From the NCBI GenBank assembly GCA_027605045.1, contig JAQFWX010000012.1, positions 322,930-386,929 of the forward strand: DNA of 64,000 nt, read 5' to 3'. Both the position numbers and the translations under genes were made by a program. Shown here piece after piece: positions 47,792 through 60,789 of this stretch (the stretch's first letter is position 1; each line of letters begins with the position of its first letter). Below the pieces are notes generated by a model. The model was not told the origin of the DNA. It did not search any database and saw only the letters and a program-made list of their open reading frames with translations. Source of the DNA: Phallus indusiatus (Eukaryota > Basidiomycota > Agaricomycetes > Phallales > Phallaceae).

Positions 47792-48872
47792 ATGGTCTAC
47801 AACATAGAACAAGTAGGTTCCGTGGTGGCGTTTTGATCGTTGCCCTTGGTCATTTGATTAACGTTTGTTCCAGGCCTTTAATATACCCAATGATTCAACA
47901 TATGTGCCACAGATGACCCTGTCTAATGGGACTGCGTATCCTAGCGTGTCTTCAGGTGAGCTCATAATCCATTATGACTCAACGTTTTGATTTTGACAAA
48001 TTTCCCGTAGCTTATTATGCGACCTACTCGGATCCTTCGTTCGGGTATAATGATGGAATGTACTATCCTCAAAAGATTTCCTCACAGTCTATGAATGTTT
48101 CTGCCAATGTCAATGGTATTTCAAATTTTTATGGTCAGCCATCCAAAGAAGTTTCCGTGTGTTGGAAACAAGCCCCGCTTGCTAACGACTTGTCCATTCT
48201 GTTTTAGATGAACCGACACAGTTTGACCCTTCTTCGCCAATGTCTTCTCATAATTCTTTTAATGGTCAATTCCCTTTTTGTTCTTCTTATGAAAGATGTA
48301 TCTAGTTCATGTGCTTACTTTACTTTCCCATAGGATCTACATCATCCCTCTCATCCTCTCCACCGACAAAACCTTCTTACTACTATCAAAACCAAAATCA
48401 TTTAATTCATGAAATTCAAGTCTCTCAAAGCGTCATTGAGGCGTATGTTTCTCGCCCAACTATTGACGACCTTCGCAGTGGATGGAGACCGGATTTTTTG
48501 AAATGTAACTACCCAGACTGTCCTTCGAGGGCGATTGATGCCAGTCGCTTACATTCCCATCTGGCTTTGCATTTAAATTCCAGAAAGGCTTATGGGTGCA
48601 GTTGGTAAGGGGACGGTTTTATTAGCCTCAATATCAAAGTGATATAATGGGGTCTGAACAATGCTTAGTGGTACAACGTTTGGTCGTCTTTCTGAAGCAA
48701 ACCGACATCTTTATGATCAGAGTCCTTGTGAGGTTTGGTACGTTCTGCTATCATTGTCATATTTTATTTTTCGGCGATTGACAGATGCCTTCGCAGTGGT
48801 GATTCAAGACGGAAACAGAAAGGAACCAATACATGTAGTCGTTGCTATATCGCCTCCGCCAGATTACGCTAA
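47792..48872 (+). CDS. Cys/His zinc-finger protein, probable transcription factor (copy 2)
   Basis: Exons joined in frame: MVYNIEQ, then AFNIPNDSTYVPQMTLSNGT, AYYATYSDPSFGYNDGMYYP, DEPTQFDPSSPMSSHNSF, then a Ser/Pro/Tyr-rich linker (SSLSSSPPTKPSYYYQNQN) and the fingers. These have CNYPDC with HSHLALH, YGCSCGTTFGRLSEANRH, PCEVCG and TCSRC, ending at 48872. The acceptor of the last intron was set at about 48797, because the nearer AG creates a stop while this one gives CGDSRRKQKG, matching CGLPGRKLKG of the minus-strand paralogue at 38032-38982. Six introns; about 240 residues. Tyr/Ser/Asn-rich N terminus and Cys/His C terminus point to a DNA-binding regulator, by inference. Confidence 0.78.
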
Positions 48873-49354
48873 AATTTGCCAGTAGTTTACTTTATAACTC
48901 AGGCTCTGTTTGACCTTTTCCCAACGCTTGCCAGCTTCCGTGACTCTATGACTCTACTTCTTTGGTTTTTTTTTGTTTCTCTTCGTCGTCAGGCTTCACT
49001 TGTATTCAATTCATGCCGGCATGCTACTTCCTTATTTAACCTATTGTACCCAATAATCCCTTTTTTCTTGTCACATCCACTATGATATAATACATTGTTC
49101 ATGACGTCTTCGTCAAACTAACTTCCTATATTCGGTTAACTGGCTATTGAACCATAGGGTTGCAATTGAATAGCGTCAAGACTTCTATCTCGGAATCCGC
49201 GGGTAAACTGGCTATAATTGCAACGTAGTTCGCTCAAATCATGTGTTTCCGTCGGCATTTCGAAAGCTCCTTAAATTCTATTACAATTACAGCCGTCAAT
49301 GGCTTACAACAATGGAGGCTAACTAAAAGAGAGATGAAGAAAAACACATGATAT
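48873..49354. other. intergenic region between convergent genes
   Basis: About 480 bp between the zinc-finger gene stop and the seryl-tRNA synthetase stop. Pyrimidine-rich in its first third; nothing else recognised. Confidence 0.5.
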
Positions 49355-51269
49355 CTAAGCTTGTTTACGCTGTAATGATTTGGGGAGATCCTTCTTGAAC
49401 TCGATAAAGTCTCGACCTTGCATGTAAGGGCGGAGTACTTCCGGGATCCTTAACCCCTGAAAAAGGATTAGCTCCGTAGGCAAGAAAGAAGCCAAAGAAG
49501 AAGGAAGTTTGCCATACATTTTCTGTCTGATAATTCTCAACTAAACAGCACAGCGCACGTTCAGTGGCACAGAGAGTTCCGTTAAGCATGTGGACGTATA
49601 ACTTCCGAGTCTGATCCTTTGTTTTCAGTCCACAGCGAACTTCTAGTCTCCGGCTTTCTTTTTTAGCCGGTGTCAGTAAGTATTCAACTAGAAAGGATTG
49701 AATTTTTACGGTAATCTGTGCAATTTGAACATGAAACTAATTCTTTATAAGCTCCTTGAAAGGGGAACCACGCCTCCAAATCGTATTTCTGTGACGCGGC
49801 GAGATTGAGGGCACCTGACACGATTGCGACCACCTGATAGGGAATACCAAGCGATTGATAAAACGCTTCGGCATTTGACAACATCAAGTCAAACATTTCC
49901 CACGACTTGTCCGGTTCTGTTATGCAAAACTAGTTCGGTATGATTAGAAGCTGACTACCCAGGGAACGCTAGTTTTTACCTGTTCAATTTTCTCAAATTG
50001 GTGAACCCTGAAAATCCCCCACATATCCCGTCCTGCTGCGCCGGCCTCCTTACGGAAGCAGGTTGAAAATCCGGCGTATTTTATTGGGAGTTGTTTTTCG
50101 GGGTTGTCGAACCATTCATCGGAGTGGAAGGCCGAGATGGGCTGCTCCGAAGTTGCAATGAGGTATTTGTCATCGTCCGCTCCGATAACCTGTGTAGATA
50201 AGTGATTAAGTCAAGTTGGCAAAAAATGGGGTATTAGGGGGGAAAGAGGACTGCTAAATTGGAAGCTAAAGGTCTTAAAATGGTAACAAAATGAAGAGGT
50301 ATAAAAGAAAGAAAAGGGATCGCCAAGAAATCACACACTTTGTAAAGTTCTTCATCAAATGAATCAAGCTGGGCTGTCTTCGCCATGACTTCTTTATTCA
50401 TTATAAAGGGTACTTGGACTTTACGGTACCCTCTTGCCCTGAGGAAGTCCAGACCATAGGCTATCAGAGCGTGATTCAAGTCGACTCCATCCCCTGTCAG
50501 GAAGTAACCTCGGTGTCCAGCAACTTTAGACCCTGAATGTTAGTAACCGGAGGTTGTTTAGTTATATACAATTCAATTTGCATGAGACGTGGAAGAACTT
50601 ATGAACCTCTGTCCATATCGAGTGCATCTAAACGTATAAGGACTTCATGGTGAGCCAAAATGTCTTTTCTTTGCTGGACTTGTGCATTTGGGCCGTCGGG
50701 GTGCCAAGTTCTGATGGTCACATTATCGTCCTGGTGAACGTATTAAGATAGAGATAGTAGGGCGTTTAGCACATCGGAAAGGTCAGAAGACTCACCTCCG
50801 TTAAGCTCACAGGGACAGATTTTGCCACAAGATTTCCGACTAAACCGGCTTTTATTCGCATTGTCTGTTCGGTCTCTTTTGAGCGTTTCTTCGTTTCATC
50901 AATTTTTTCACTCAAGATCTTTTTGCTTTCCAAGATTTCATCTATGCTCTCTTTAGCCTAAAAAATTGATTGAATGAGATACAGGGGATGCGATTGAGTT
51001 GATGGTGTTTGACACACTTTTTCTTCGCTACTATTTGCTTTTGGAGCGCGTTTGCTTCTTTGTTGAGCTGATTAAGCTCAAAATCGACTGTTGAAAGTTG
51101 AGAGTGAACTTAGTTGGTTAGTCCAAAACGCACTTTTAATCCAATCCGCATACAACGCAATCACTTCATCAACCAATTCAACTGAGTGACCCCGCTTCCT
51201 TTGCGATTCTCTGATCGCGTCGGGGTTTCCGCCTTTTTCAGCGATAAATTCCAGGACGTCCAAAGTCAT
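49355..51269 (-). CDS. SES1: cytosolic seryl-tRNA synthetase
   Basis: Class II synthetase that charges tRNA-Ser. From ATG 51269 the exons read [35 protein letters not shown], then the N-terminal coiled-coil arm (about 51090-50850, with [20 protein letters not shown]), [93 protein letters not shown] (motif TxE), [20 protein letters not shown] (class II motif 2), [33 protein letters not shown] and [20 protein letters not shown] (motif 3). The C terminus is [20 protein letters not shown]. Length near 460 residues and intact; about eight introns. The start is supported by the MTLDVLEF opening typical of the cytosolic enzyme; no organelle leader. It is head-to-head with VPS15, with 193 bp between start codons. 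Confidence 0.95.
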
Positions 51270-51462
51270 GTTTTAATATAGGTTATCGATCTCGAAAAAT
51301 AGTGCGTAGATGGATGTTTGAAGTTAAGTAAGATCCAGCGGATACACGCGCTGGACGATGGTGACTCGATGACACTGGTTTCGTGCAGATTGGCGCCGGG
51401 GTTGCGTAATGCACTCGTGTGACACTGTGTCACGCATCGTCTCATGTTCCATCTCCAGTCCG
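51270..51462. promoter_or_regulatory. shared divergent promoter of SES1 and VPS15
   Basis: Only 193 bp separate the two divergent start codons, so both core promoters must lie here. No clear TATA box. Confidence 0.5.
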
Positions 51463-54400
51463 ATGGGTAATTCGCTCTCTGGACCCATATCAACTAGACC
51501 GTACGGTGCCGTGGATACTTTTGTCTCTGACCTTGGTAATGACATTGTCTATGAGAAAAGGTACAAAAATTCAACCAAATTCAATCAAAATTTGGTTAAT
51601 TCTGACGCGTTTCTTTTTCTTTATCCTCTGAAGTTTAGGGGCTTCACGGTTTCTCAAAGCTGTCAAATGTATCCATCGAAATGGACCTCTTGTCGTTAAA
51701 GTATTTATCAAACCGGATCCTGGCTTGAGCTTGAGAACATATGCCCGACGTTTGAAAGGCAAGCAGCCAACTCACAACTTCTCATTGGTGGTGGCGTCAT
51801 TTATTGTACCTTTTAGTGGAGAGAGAAGCACTGGCTGATATTTTGAATGTGTACAATTACAAAGTTTTCGTCGAGAATGATCGTGCAGGATATATTGTAA
51901 GACAGTGGTTGGATAAGAATTTATACGATCGCATCAGGTATGGTCCCCGTTCATGATGGAAGCTTTCATAGCAAACTTTTTTTTTTCCAGTACCCGTCCC
52001 TTTTTAAGTTCCATCGAGAAGAAATGGATTGCGTTTCAGCTTCTAAATGGGATGAAAGACGCACGAAGACGTAATGTAGGACTCTATGTGCATTCGCATC
52101 TTATGTACTCTCACCTGCTTCTAGGTATCGCATGGTGATATCAAAAGTGAAAACATTCTCGTTACGTCTTGGAATTGGGTGTACCTTACCGATTTCGCCT
52201 CATATAAGCCAACATTTCTCCCTTTGGACGATCCAGCCGACTTTTCGCTGTTCTTCGACACCTCAGGCCGGAGAACATGTTATATAGCACCGGAAAGGTT
52301 TTATGCCGCAGGAAGCGAAATCAGCAAGAAGAAAGCCAATCTGGACTTCGACAAACGCGATGGGAAAATCTCCGAAGCTATGGACGTTTTTAGTTTGGGT
52401 TGTGTCATCGCAGAGCTTTTCCTCGAAGGCGCTCCCATGTTCACCCTTTCTCAGCTATACAAGTATAGAGCCGGCGAATTCAATGTGGAGTCTCATATTT
52501 CGTCCATAGAAGATGGGGAAGTCAAGGTAATATATACCTCTCTGTATTTGTTGTATTGGGGGTCATTCTCATTTTTCGTCTTTGTAGAGTTTGATACTTC
52601 GCATGGTGGCTCTAGATCCCGCTCAGAGGCCTACATTCGATTTGGCACTCCACAGCTCTCGAGGAACAGTATTCCCTGAATCTTTTTACTCCTTTCTTCA
52701 TAACTATATGGCCTCCTTAAACGAGCTCTCCTCTCAAAACGTCTTTTCTAAAGCCGGAAACCTCACGCCCTCTGATAACGCTTTTGATGAAACGATAGCT
52801 ATGCCTACCGACTCGGATCACAGAATCAACAAAGTTTGGGGAGACTATGATCTTGTGGAGCCGTATTTGACCCAATCCGACACTCAACTGGCTATCTTGA
52901 ACAAACCTAAGAGCGATAATGACCCACAGAGGCTTCGAGACATTTTCCCTGTCGAATTGCATATTCCTAATCGCTTGCATAGTTTATCAGACGCTATCAA
53001 TGCAGATATGACTGCAGCCGCCGAAGGTCAGCACTTTTGGTGTTCAGGAGTTAATCCGTCCTAATAATAAGCTTAGATGGAACTGCTTTAATTATGCTTT
53101 CTTTTATTTGCGCCAATATTCGAAACTGCCTTCTCCCTAGCTCCAAACTAAAAGCTACGGATATGCTTCTGGCTTTAGCCCCACATCTGACGGATGAAGC
53201 AAAGTTGGACCGTTTAATACCATATGTAATTGATTTATTGCACGACGATGCGGCCATCGTTCGAGGTGCAGCGATACGAACCTTGATGCAAGTGGTACGC
53301 GCATTTGTCTCATGTTTTTGGGTTAGTTGAAAACCGGATCTTTACAGTTAATGCTAGTGAAAGCTATCACACCGTCCAATGCATCCATCTTTCCGGAATA
53401 TATACTTCCTAATATTCGTTATCTGTATAAAGATCCGGATGTATCTGTTCGATGTGTTTTGGCACAGTGCATTGCTCCGCTTGCAGATACCAGTCTTCGA
53501 TACCTTGAAATGGGTCAAGCGCTCAAGGCTCATGGCACCTTCAAATTGACAATTGCCGATGACTACGAGGACGCTTTATACGAGGTAGATAGCTATATCG
53601 GTGTTCTTATATTGCTTTGCGGTTTATGGATTTCACTAGGTATCCTACGATGCTAGTCTTCAAGATTTACAGTCGTCAATTCAGGACATCCTCGTTTCTT
53701 TACTGGTAGACAATTCAAGCGTTGTCAAGCGAGCTGTCCTTCAAAATGTTTCTTCGCTTTGTATTTTTCTGGGAAGGCAGCGAACCAATGATGTCCTTCT
53801 CGGTCACATGATTACTTACTTGAATGATCGTGATTGGCTATTGCGATATGCGTTTTTCGAGAGTATTGTGGACGTTGCGGCATGTGTTGGTGCTCGGAGT
53901 TTGGAAGAATATATTCAACCTCTTATGGTACAGGCACTATCAGGTTTGTATATCGTGGTTTAAGGTTTGAAGCCGATGATATCCTGATTCATTGTTTGTT
54001 GGATAGATGAAGAGGAGAACGTCATCGTTCGGGTTTTAATATCCCTTACCAGTCTATCTGAACTATGCCTATTCCAGAGAATGCGGTTATGGGAGCTCAT
54101 GAGCGCGACTCTAGGATTTGTATATCATCCGAACATCTGGATTCGACAAAGTATACTTTCTTTGCCATTAATCAAGATCTTATAACGTAAACTGACTTGT
54201 AACCGAAGACGCCATCGCATTCATTGTCTCCGCAACAAATCAGTTACCCTCAGTTGACACGTGGTGCATCCTATACCCATCCTTGCGACCTCTTCTCCGC
54301 TCTGATATCAAGTCCGTCACCGTGTTATCGGTACTCCAAAGTTTGAAGCCTTCTGTAAGCGCCATCTCTTTCCCCATTGTAAAATTACACTTGGTAATCA

Positions 54401-57308
54401 ATACTCGTAGCTTTCGCGTCCTATTTTTGATGCGACAGTACAATGGGCAATGAAAGCTGACAAGACCAACTTTTGGAAGATCCCCAGATCGAGACCAGCG
54501 TCAAAACCCGAGACGGCGAAAGAAACGTTTGTGGCCAATAGAAAGTCGGCAGGCACACGACATAGCGTACCGCGAACCGAAGAGTTTGTTTTGTTTTATA
54601 TTAAATATCCTATCAAAGGTACCTAATTTGTTAACAGGGATGAAGCGAATATATCCAAGTTGCAACAATTAGGTTTGACACCTCAAGATGAAATGAAGCT
54701 TTTGTCTTTGCGGGACTACATAATAAAACTGGCGCATGTTATATCTAGGTACCAGTGCATTATCTCGAATCATCTGGCATGCTCTTTCATTAATCGCATC
54801 GCTTTCTTACAGTTCGTCCGCTCGCACAAAAGATCCGGAACCTGAAACATCTATACAAACAATCAATGGAGTAGAGTTACAAAAGCTCGGCGTAGTTCCA
54901 CAAACCGTATTTGTTGCGACCAAATCATCTGAAGGTTCCATCAAATCTGCCAGTTCTCGTCGAACAACCTTTGATAATCTCAGTCGCCAGAGCGCGATTT
55001 ATGGCAATACGCGAGTTGCTCGCCTAGGCAGTGTGGAACATGTGGATGATTTACGGCGAAAGTTGACTTCAATAAACAATGGCTCTGGTTTGTCTCCGGT
55101 ATTAGGATCTGATCGCGACCGTCGAATCAGTTCAACGCCCTCTGCACTTGATTTACCGGCGACAAGCGCCGAAAACAGGCCAGCCAGTCCTACTGATTCG
55201 GTTGTGTCAAGTACGGTGGAAGGCTCTTTAGTCCGGCAACGCACACATCTTCATATTGGGAGTACCGATAATCAAAAAGCCCCCGCTGCGATTGGTTCCA
55301 TCAAGACAAATGTTTCTGGTGTTCTAGAACTTCCGATCTCTAGGATGGATGATGAGTTTATTTTATCAGGGCGGTCGTCTCCCGTGTCAAATGCTGGAAC
55401 ATTGCGAGCTGATCATCGATCAACGTCGACCCTGCGACCATATCCCTTGTTAACTGGTGGGTACAAAAATATTATTTCGTTTTTTAAATTTGTCTGAATA
55501 GTATTATTTAGAAACGCGGGATCAAGGTTTAACCAATCTTTTGGATCATTTCTATAACGAGGGTCTTCGTGATAGTATGCAAGATTTCGGACCTAAAGTA
55601 CACGAAACACCTATACGCAGGCGGAATACACCTCGTCAAAGTACCTTTTCACTTCATGGATCTTCCCGTCGACCAGAAGCCTTCCTAGTCGCGAACTTAT
55701 CTTCACATACGGGTGCCATTAATGGAATCGCTGTAGCTCCTGATCATGCTTTCTTCGTAACATGTTCAGACGATAAGACTGTCAAAGTCTGGGATACCGC
55801 TCGCCTCGAACGAAACATTACTAGCAAGCCACGTCAAACGTATGCTCAGCATCATGCGCGTGTTACGGCTGTGTGTATGTTGGAAGGCTATCATTGCTTC
55901 GCCAGTGCAGGAGACGACGGCAGTCTTCATGTGGTTCGGGTGCATATGTCATCCAGTGGCTCAATGCCAAAATACGGAAGACTACAAATCGTTCGGGAAC
56001 ATCGTGTGGAGCAGCCCAAGGATTATATCACGTGTCTTACGCATTATAATACAGGTATGTAATTCCGTTCAAAGAGGAATCATGTGGATGGATTGTTGAC
56101 ATCGAACTTCGTTGTTTAGAAATGACGTCCAATATTTTATATACTACCGCACAGTCCACAATTACCATTTTAGACATCAAGAGCATGCGTATCTTACATA
56201 CCATGGAAAACCCTCGACATTTTGGTCCCATCGCTACTTTCTGTATCGACAGACGGAAATCATGGCTGGTCGTAGCCACTATTACCGGAGTTTTGTCATT
56301 ATGGGATATTCGTTTTGGACTTTTGATCAAAAGTTGGAAAGTCAACGCGTCAGCTTTGAGTGGACGTGCTTTGAAAATCCACAAGTGTATTATTCATCCA
56401 TCAAGGGGAAAAGGTCGATGGATCATCGTTGCGTTGGAAGTTCGGCCGACTTCAACCTCCAAAGGAAGAAGCATGGTGCTTATGGAAGTCTGGGATATAG
56501 AATCGACGACATTAATGGAAACCTTCGAGACGCGAGATTTGACTTCTGAAAATCCAATGGATTTGGTGGACACTAGGCCGGAAGATAATGCGCAGATCGT
56601 GAAAGTCGCGCCCGTTCAGGAAGCTGAGAAAGATCCTGCCAATGCAATAGCCGCACTTGTCCGATCGCGTGGAGGTGCTAGTATAACGTTGGATAGTGCT
56701 AACCCTGTCGTCACAGAAGACACTAGTTCGAATACGACCCGTCAAAGCTCGCCATGGCCGCAGCCTGATATCTGCGCTATGATCGGGGGCACTGATATCT
56801 CAAATCTCTTGGGGTCCGTTCTGCCTCGGCCTAGTGATTTCATTCCAGGGGACCACGCTTTTCATACTGAACGCAAAAGTGGTTATATTATTACTGGCTC
56901 GGAGGATCGTAAACTTCGGCTTTGGGATCTAGGTAACATTGAACGATCTGTTTTGTTGAGCGGAGGTGAGACAGAAGGAGAGAAACCGACATTTAGGTCA
57001 GTGACTATTTGTTTCTAGCTGGACTTTCTCTTTTTTTAACACCGTCTAATAGGACCATTCACGACGATTCAAAAGACTTCTTAGTTCATACAGAAACGTC
57101 GAGTCCCGGCAATACTTACTTGGGTAACCAGAATCAACGTGCAGCATCGAGAACCAATGTCATTACGCAGCATCAACATAATTTATTAAGATCACATCAA
57201 GATTGTATAACGGCGGTATCCTGTATTGATTCGCCGTTCAGAGGGGGGATTGTTAGTGGAGACCGAGCTGGTCTTGTGAAAGTTTGGAGGATTGAGGAGG
57301 CATTTTGA
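51463..57308 (+). CDS. VPS15: VPS15, regulatory pseudokinase of the class III PI3-kinase complex
   Basis: Vps15 (PIK3R4/p150) anchors and regulates Vps34 in the complexes for autophagy and endosomal sorting. From ATG 51463 the protein begins MGNSLSG; Gly2 with Ser6 is a myristoylation signal that ties it to membranes. The kinase-like domain includes FIKPDPGLSLRTYARRLKVE, HGDIKSENILVTSWNW (HGD in place of HRD) and YLTDFASYKPTFLP (DFA in place of DFG), both usual for Vps15. Next is YIAPERFYAAGSE and MDVFSLGCVIAELFLEGAPM. HEAT-type helical repeats run from about 53130 to 54500 (LDRLIPYVIDLLHDDAAIVR, NIRYLYKDPDVSVRCVLAQC). The C-terminal WD40 domain spans about 55690-57308 (FFVTCSDDKTVKVWDTARLE, YIITGSEDRKLRLWDLGNIE, GDRAGLVKVWRIEEAF). 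Over 1,500 residues in many exons; intact. Confidence 0.95.
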
Positions 57309-59070
57309 TTGTTTAGAAGTATGATTCCCTCTTAAATGATGTATGTATATCAATAATGGCTTTCGTAATTTGCTCTGTTTAATATTTGCTCTTCTGTTAT
57401 TGTTGAACGAGTCTGCGGCGCGGTTTGATTATCGCACCGCGATCAGAATAGATGAATCTATGAGCGGGATGTGGTTCATCGCTTATCCGGGAACTGGATC
57501 AACACTTGCATTCCAAAAATATGGGTTACGACAATGAGAGTCTGAGGAGATGAGTCGGATGATAGGACTGGGGGACGGCGTTGATATATATGTTGAGTGA
57601 AGATCTGAGGAGCTTCGGTCAAAAGACATATATTAAGTTTTAGCTAGACAAACGTACCTGAGGAGCTTCGGTCAAAAGACGAAGTCTTTTGGCCGGCGCC
57701 TCAGGTCACTATGTACAGCGCGTTATGTAATGTAATATAGATTCTAATCTACGGTGACCGCGTCGTAACTCCAACAATATATACTTACCTCGGCTTCGAA
57801 GCAAGAAGGAACTTGCGCGCGGCGCGAGTGTCATTTATTTATCTTCATACAGTTAATACACCTCTCTAGTGTCTGATGAAAAACAAAATCCGCCGCATGA
57901 CGCTGTTTTTCTTATGAGTGATATATGATACATGTAGTACTTCGTTCAGCGAACGTTGGAAAAAAGATCTTCGGTTGCGATGTAATCTGCGTGCCATAAG
58001 GGACTCATTTTTATAACAATAGGATCAGAAAGTCTCCAGGAGCATAAATTAGTGATTTACATTCGACCCCAGAATACATACCATAGTGATCGGATCTCTC
58101 GGTCCTCGAAAGGCTCCGGACACGGGGGCTGCTCCGTTACGGTGGCGAGTGGGGAAGCGTCAGTTTCTCCCTTATATCTGTTTTTCTGCGCTCAATTTTA
58201 GATTATATTTGTGTTCTGTTTCTAAGTGCGTCGTGTTTCGACACTATGCTACCTAAGTAAACAGACCTAGTTGTCCTTGCGGCCCTTGGCGCTCTCTTCA
58301 TAGGCTTTTTCATCTGTAGTAGAAACGGCTTTTTTGCTCATCATTGGTATTCAATATCTCGTGTGCCCAAGTAGCTAGCTTAATAAAAATTTGTTCTGTT
58401 GTTGTTTTGAGTCGCCAGTCATCAACAGAAAACAAACTCCAGCTGTGATTTGCCGATTTTAGTCGTATACACAATTATTGTTTGCCCACCTAATATATTA
58501 GCAATTTGCCCATGGTGATTGTTCTGATCAATATCGTCAGGTTTTTTTCTTGAAGTAAAGCCAAAGTCGAGTTTGAGTTGAGTTGATTGTTTATAATCAC
58601 ATGCCGTCACACACGATAGTTCCAGCTTCTGTTCCGCGCACTCCGCACATGGTGCCTGCCTGGCTCAGGACAGGCCTCAACCGAAGCTCTGAGGCAAGTC
58701 CAACGCGTCATAACTCTCGTTCAATCGTTGATATTACCATCTCCAAGACAATGGGCTCCTCATCAATCGATTGCGCCAGCTGTACAATGATGTACATGTG
58801 CCACCTTTCGCATTTCATCTCGACAACAATCACTCTCCTTCTCTTTGTGCTATCGGAGGAGCACATTCTTTGATGAGATATGTTTCGTTCAATACACGTG
58901 CACATGCTCATAACGCTTTGTACATATGGCTATTTATGAGTCAAATCAATTAATTCAAATTTGCGCGCACTAAGGAGTAATATTAGCTGTCTTCCTCTCT
59001 CATCGCTTCTCATTAATCCTTAAATACAGGCTGCAGGTTGCTACCCTTACTGTGCCTCACATCCTTCTAG
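57309..59070. other. intergenic region with hairpin repeat
   Basis: About 1.76 kb between VPS15 and the first aspartic protease. It holds the direct/inverted repeat at 57605-57704. Overlapping frames at 58583-58953 and minus 58708-58911 have no recognisable content. Confidence 0.5.
57605..57704. repeat. 23-bp direct repeat whose second copy forms a hairpin
   Basis: An identical 23-bp unit starting CTGAGGAGCTTCGGTC occurs at 57605-57627 and 57658-57680. Directly after the second copy, 57684-57704 is a near reverse complement (outer CTGAG/CTCAG and inner AAAAGAC/GTCTTTT match exactly; a few differences in the middle), giving a stem of about 20 bp with a 3-base loop. It could be a decayed MITE-like element end, a transcript hairpin or a DNA-structure element; I cannot tell which. 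Confidence 0.7.
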
Positions 59071-60789
59071 ATGTTCTGCAAACCCACCTTATTTGCTTTG
59101 GCTTTGTGTCTCTTAGTTACTGCTAGCCCCGTCCAGCAGCGTCAAGGGTTTAGCATTGCACTGCGCAACCGAACATCTTTGACCAAAGGAAATGGCGTTT
59201 TTGACTTAGAAAAAGCCGTCCTGCAAACTTTCAAGACCGCTGCGTATGTTTTTTTTTTCGCAACGCGAATCCAAAGTAATATTCCTATCAGGAAACATCG
59301 TCAAAATTTGATCAATCTTGAGCGCAATGTCGGGCGCGAAGCTTTCAATGAGGTACAGTTCATTGTGCCTTTTCGGCTACTTGTCAATTATTGAACACCT
59401 AATCAGGGCGCAGAAATTAAAGACCTTCCACCTCTTCCTTCCAGCTTGCAACGTCGACAATCTGAGCCCACAACGAATGAAGACGAGGGCAACGAATGGG
59501 CGGGGACCATTTCTATTGGTACTCCTGCTCAAAATTTCCTCGTTGATTTCGACAGTGTGTTGCCATCTGTTATTCATTCGAGTGATCTAGCTCTGATTGA
59601 TTTTGATTCTTTTAGCTGGTTCTTCTGACCTTTGGGTCCCGTCTTCTTCTTGCACTTCCTCAGTTTGCAACTCAAAGAATAAGTATAACGCCAAAAAGTC
59701 ATCCACTGCGCATTCTCAAAGAGGCACATTCGAAATAGTATATGGTAGTGGGTCGGAAGTAGCCGGCGGCGTTGAAACGGACACAGGTACCATTTTTAAT
59801 TACTGTAACAAGATAAAATTTGACTATATTTTTTTAATGGCTACTAGTTGTTGTTGGGGGTGTCCATGCTACCAATCAATTCTTTTCCCCGGTCACTCTT
59901 CTTACAAGCGATTTTGCGTCGAATCCGATTGATGGGTATGTCTGTCCATTTTCTGCTCTGCACTTGTATTACAATTCTATCCGAATAGTATTATGGGAAT
60001 GGGTTTCCCTTCTCTATCGAACCTGGGCCAAAACCCTTTCTTCACGACCGCCTTTCAACAAAAAGCGGTCCCAGAGAATGAGTTTAGCATGAAGCTTGCT
60101 AGCTCGGGGTCTTCTCTTTTCCTTGGAGGAACCGACTCGTCTCTCTTCACTGGAACTATCGAATTTCATCCCGTCGTTGGCAACACCGGCTTTTGGCAAC
60201 CAAGTGGTGCCTCTATTCAAGTGGGGTCAACAACTGCCATCTCCAATACTCAAACTATTATAGACAGGTGAGAAAAATATATCGTACATGTTGTTATACT
60301 TCTTATGGAGTCAATTAATCTTAAGTGGAACGACTCTCATTTATGGTCCCCCTTCGCAAGTTCAGCAGTTGTATTCACAAATTCCTGGTTCTGCTCCGTT
60401 TGACGAAGAGGAGGGCTTTTATACTTTCCCCTGCTCTTCGGTACCTTCTGTCTCTTTCAGTTGGGGTGGGAAATCTTGGAGTATTTCTAGCTCTATGTAA
60501 GCAAACAGATACATACATTCAGGGGGTCGGTCATTTATCTTCTATAGCTTCAATCTTGGTCAAGTTTCGGAAGGCTCTTCTCAATGCGTCGGTGCCATTA
60601 GTGGAATGGATTTGGGACTCGGCTCAAACACATGGCTCGTCGGAGATAGGTGCGTTTCATTCAACGAAGATTATCTTTTAAAGCAAAAGGTTTACCATTG
60701 TGAATTTCCCATTTCTTAGTTTTATGCAGAATGTGTATACCGTTTTCTCTTTCGCGCAAAATGCTGTTGGATTCGCGGAGCTTAAATAA
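59071..60789 (+). CDS. secreted pepsin-type aspartic protease (copy 1)
   Basis: Family A1 endopeptidase with acidic pH optimum, presumably secreted. From ATG 59071 the N terminus MFCKPTLFALALCLLVTASP is a clear signal peptide ending at Ala-Ser-Pro. A propeptide of about 80 residues follows (SIALRNRTSLTKGNGVFDLE, KHRQNLINLERNVGRE). The mature part starts near WAGTISIGTPAQNFLVDF, joins DTGSSDLWVPSSSCTSSVC (first catalytic Asp), then SLSNLGQNPFFTTAF and GTIEFHPVVGNTGFWQ. The second catalytic site TIIDSGTT is split by an intron near 60268-60324, and the end is NTWLVGDSFMQNVYTVFSFA with stop at 60787-60789. Both catalytic Asp residues are present and the Cys pair regions SCTSSVC and FPCSSVP are kept. 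About seven introns. It is a tandem paralogue of the gene at 61705, with the same domain order and intron layout. Confidence 0.9.
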
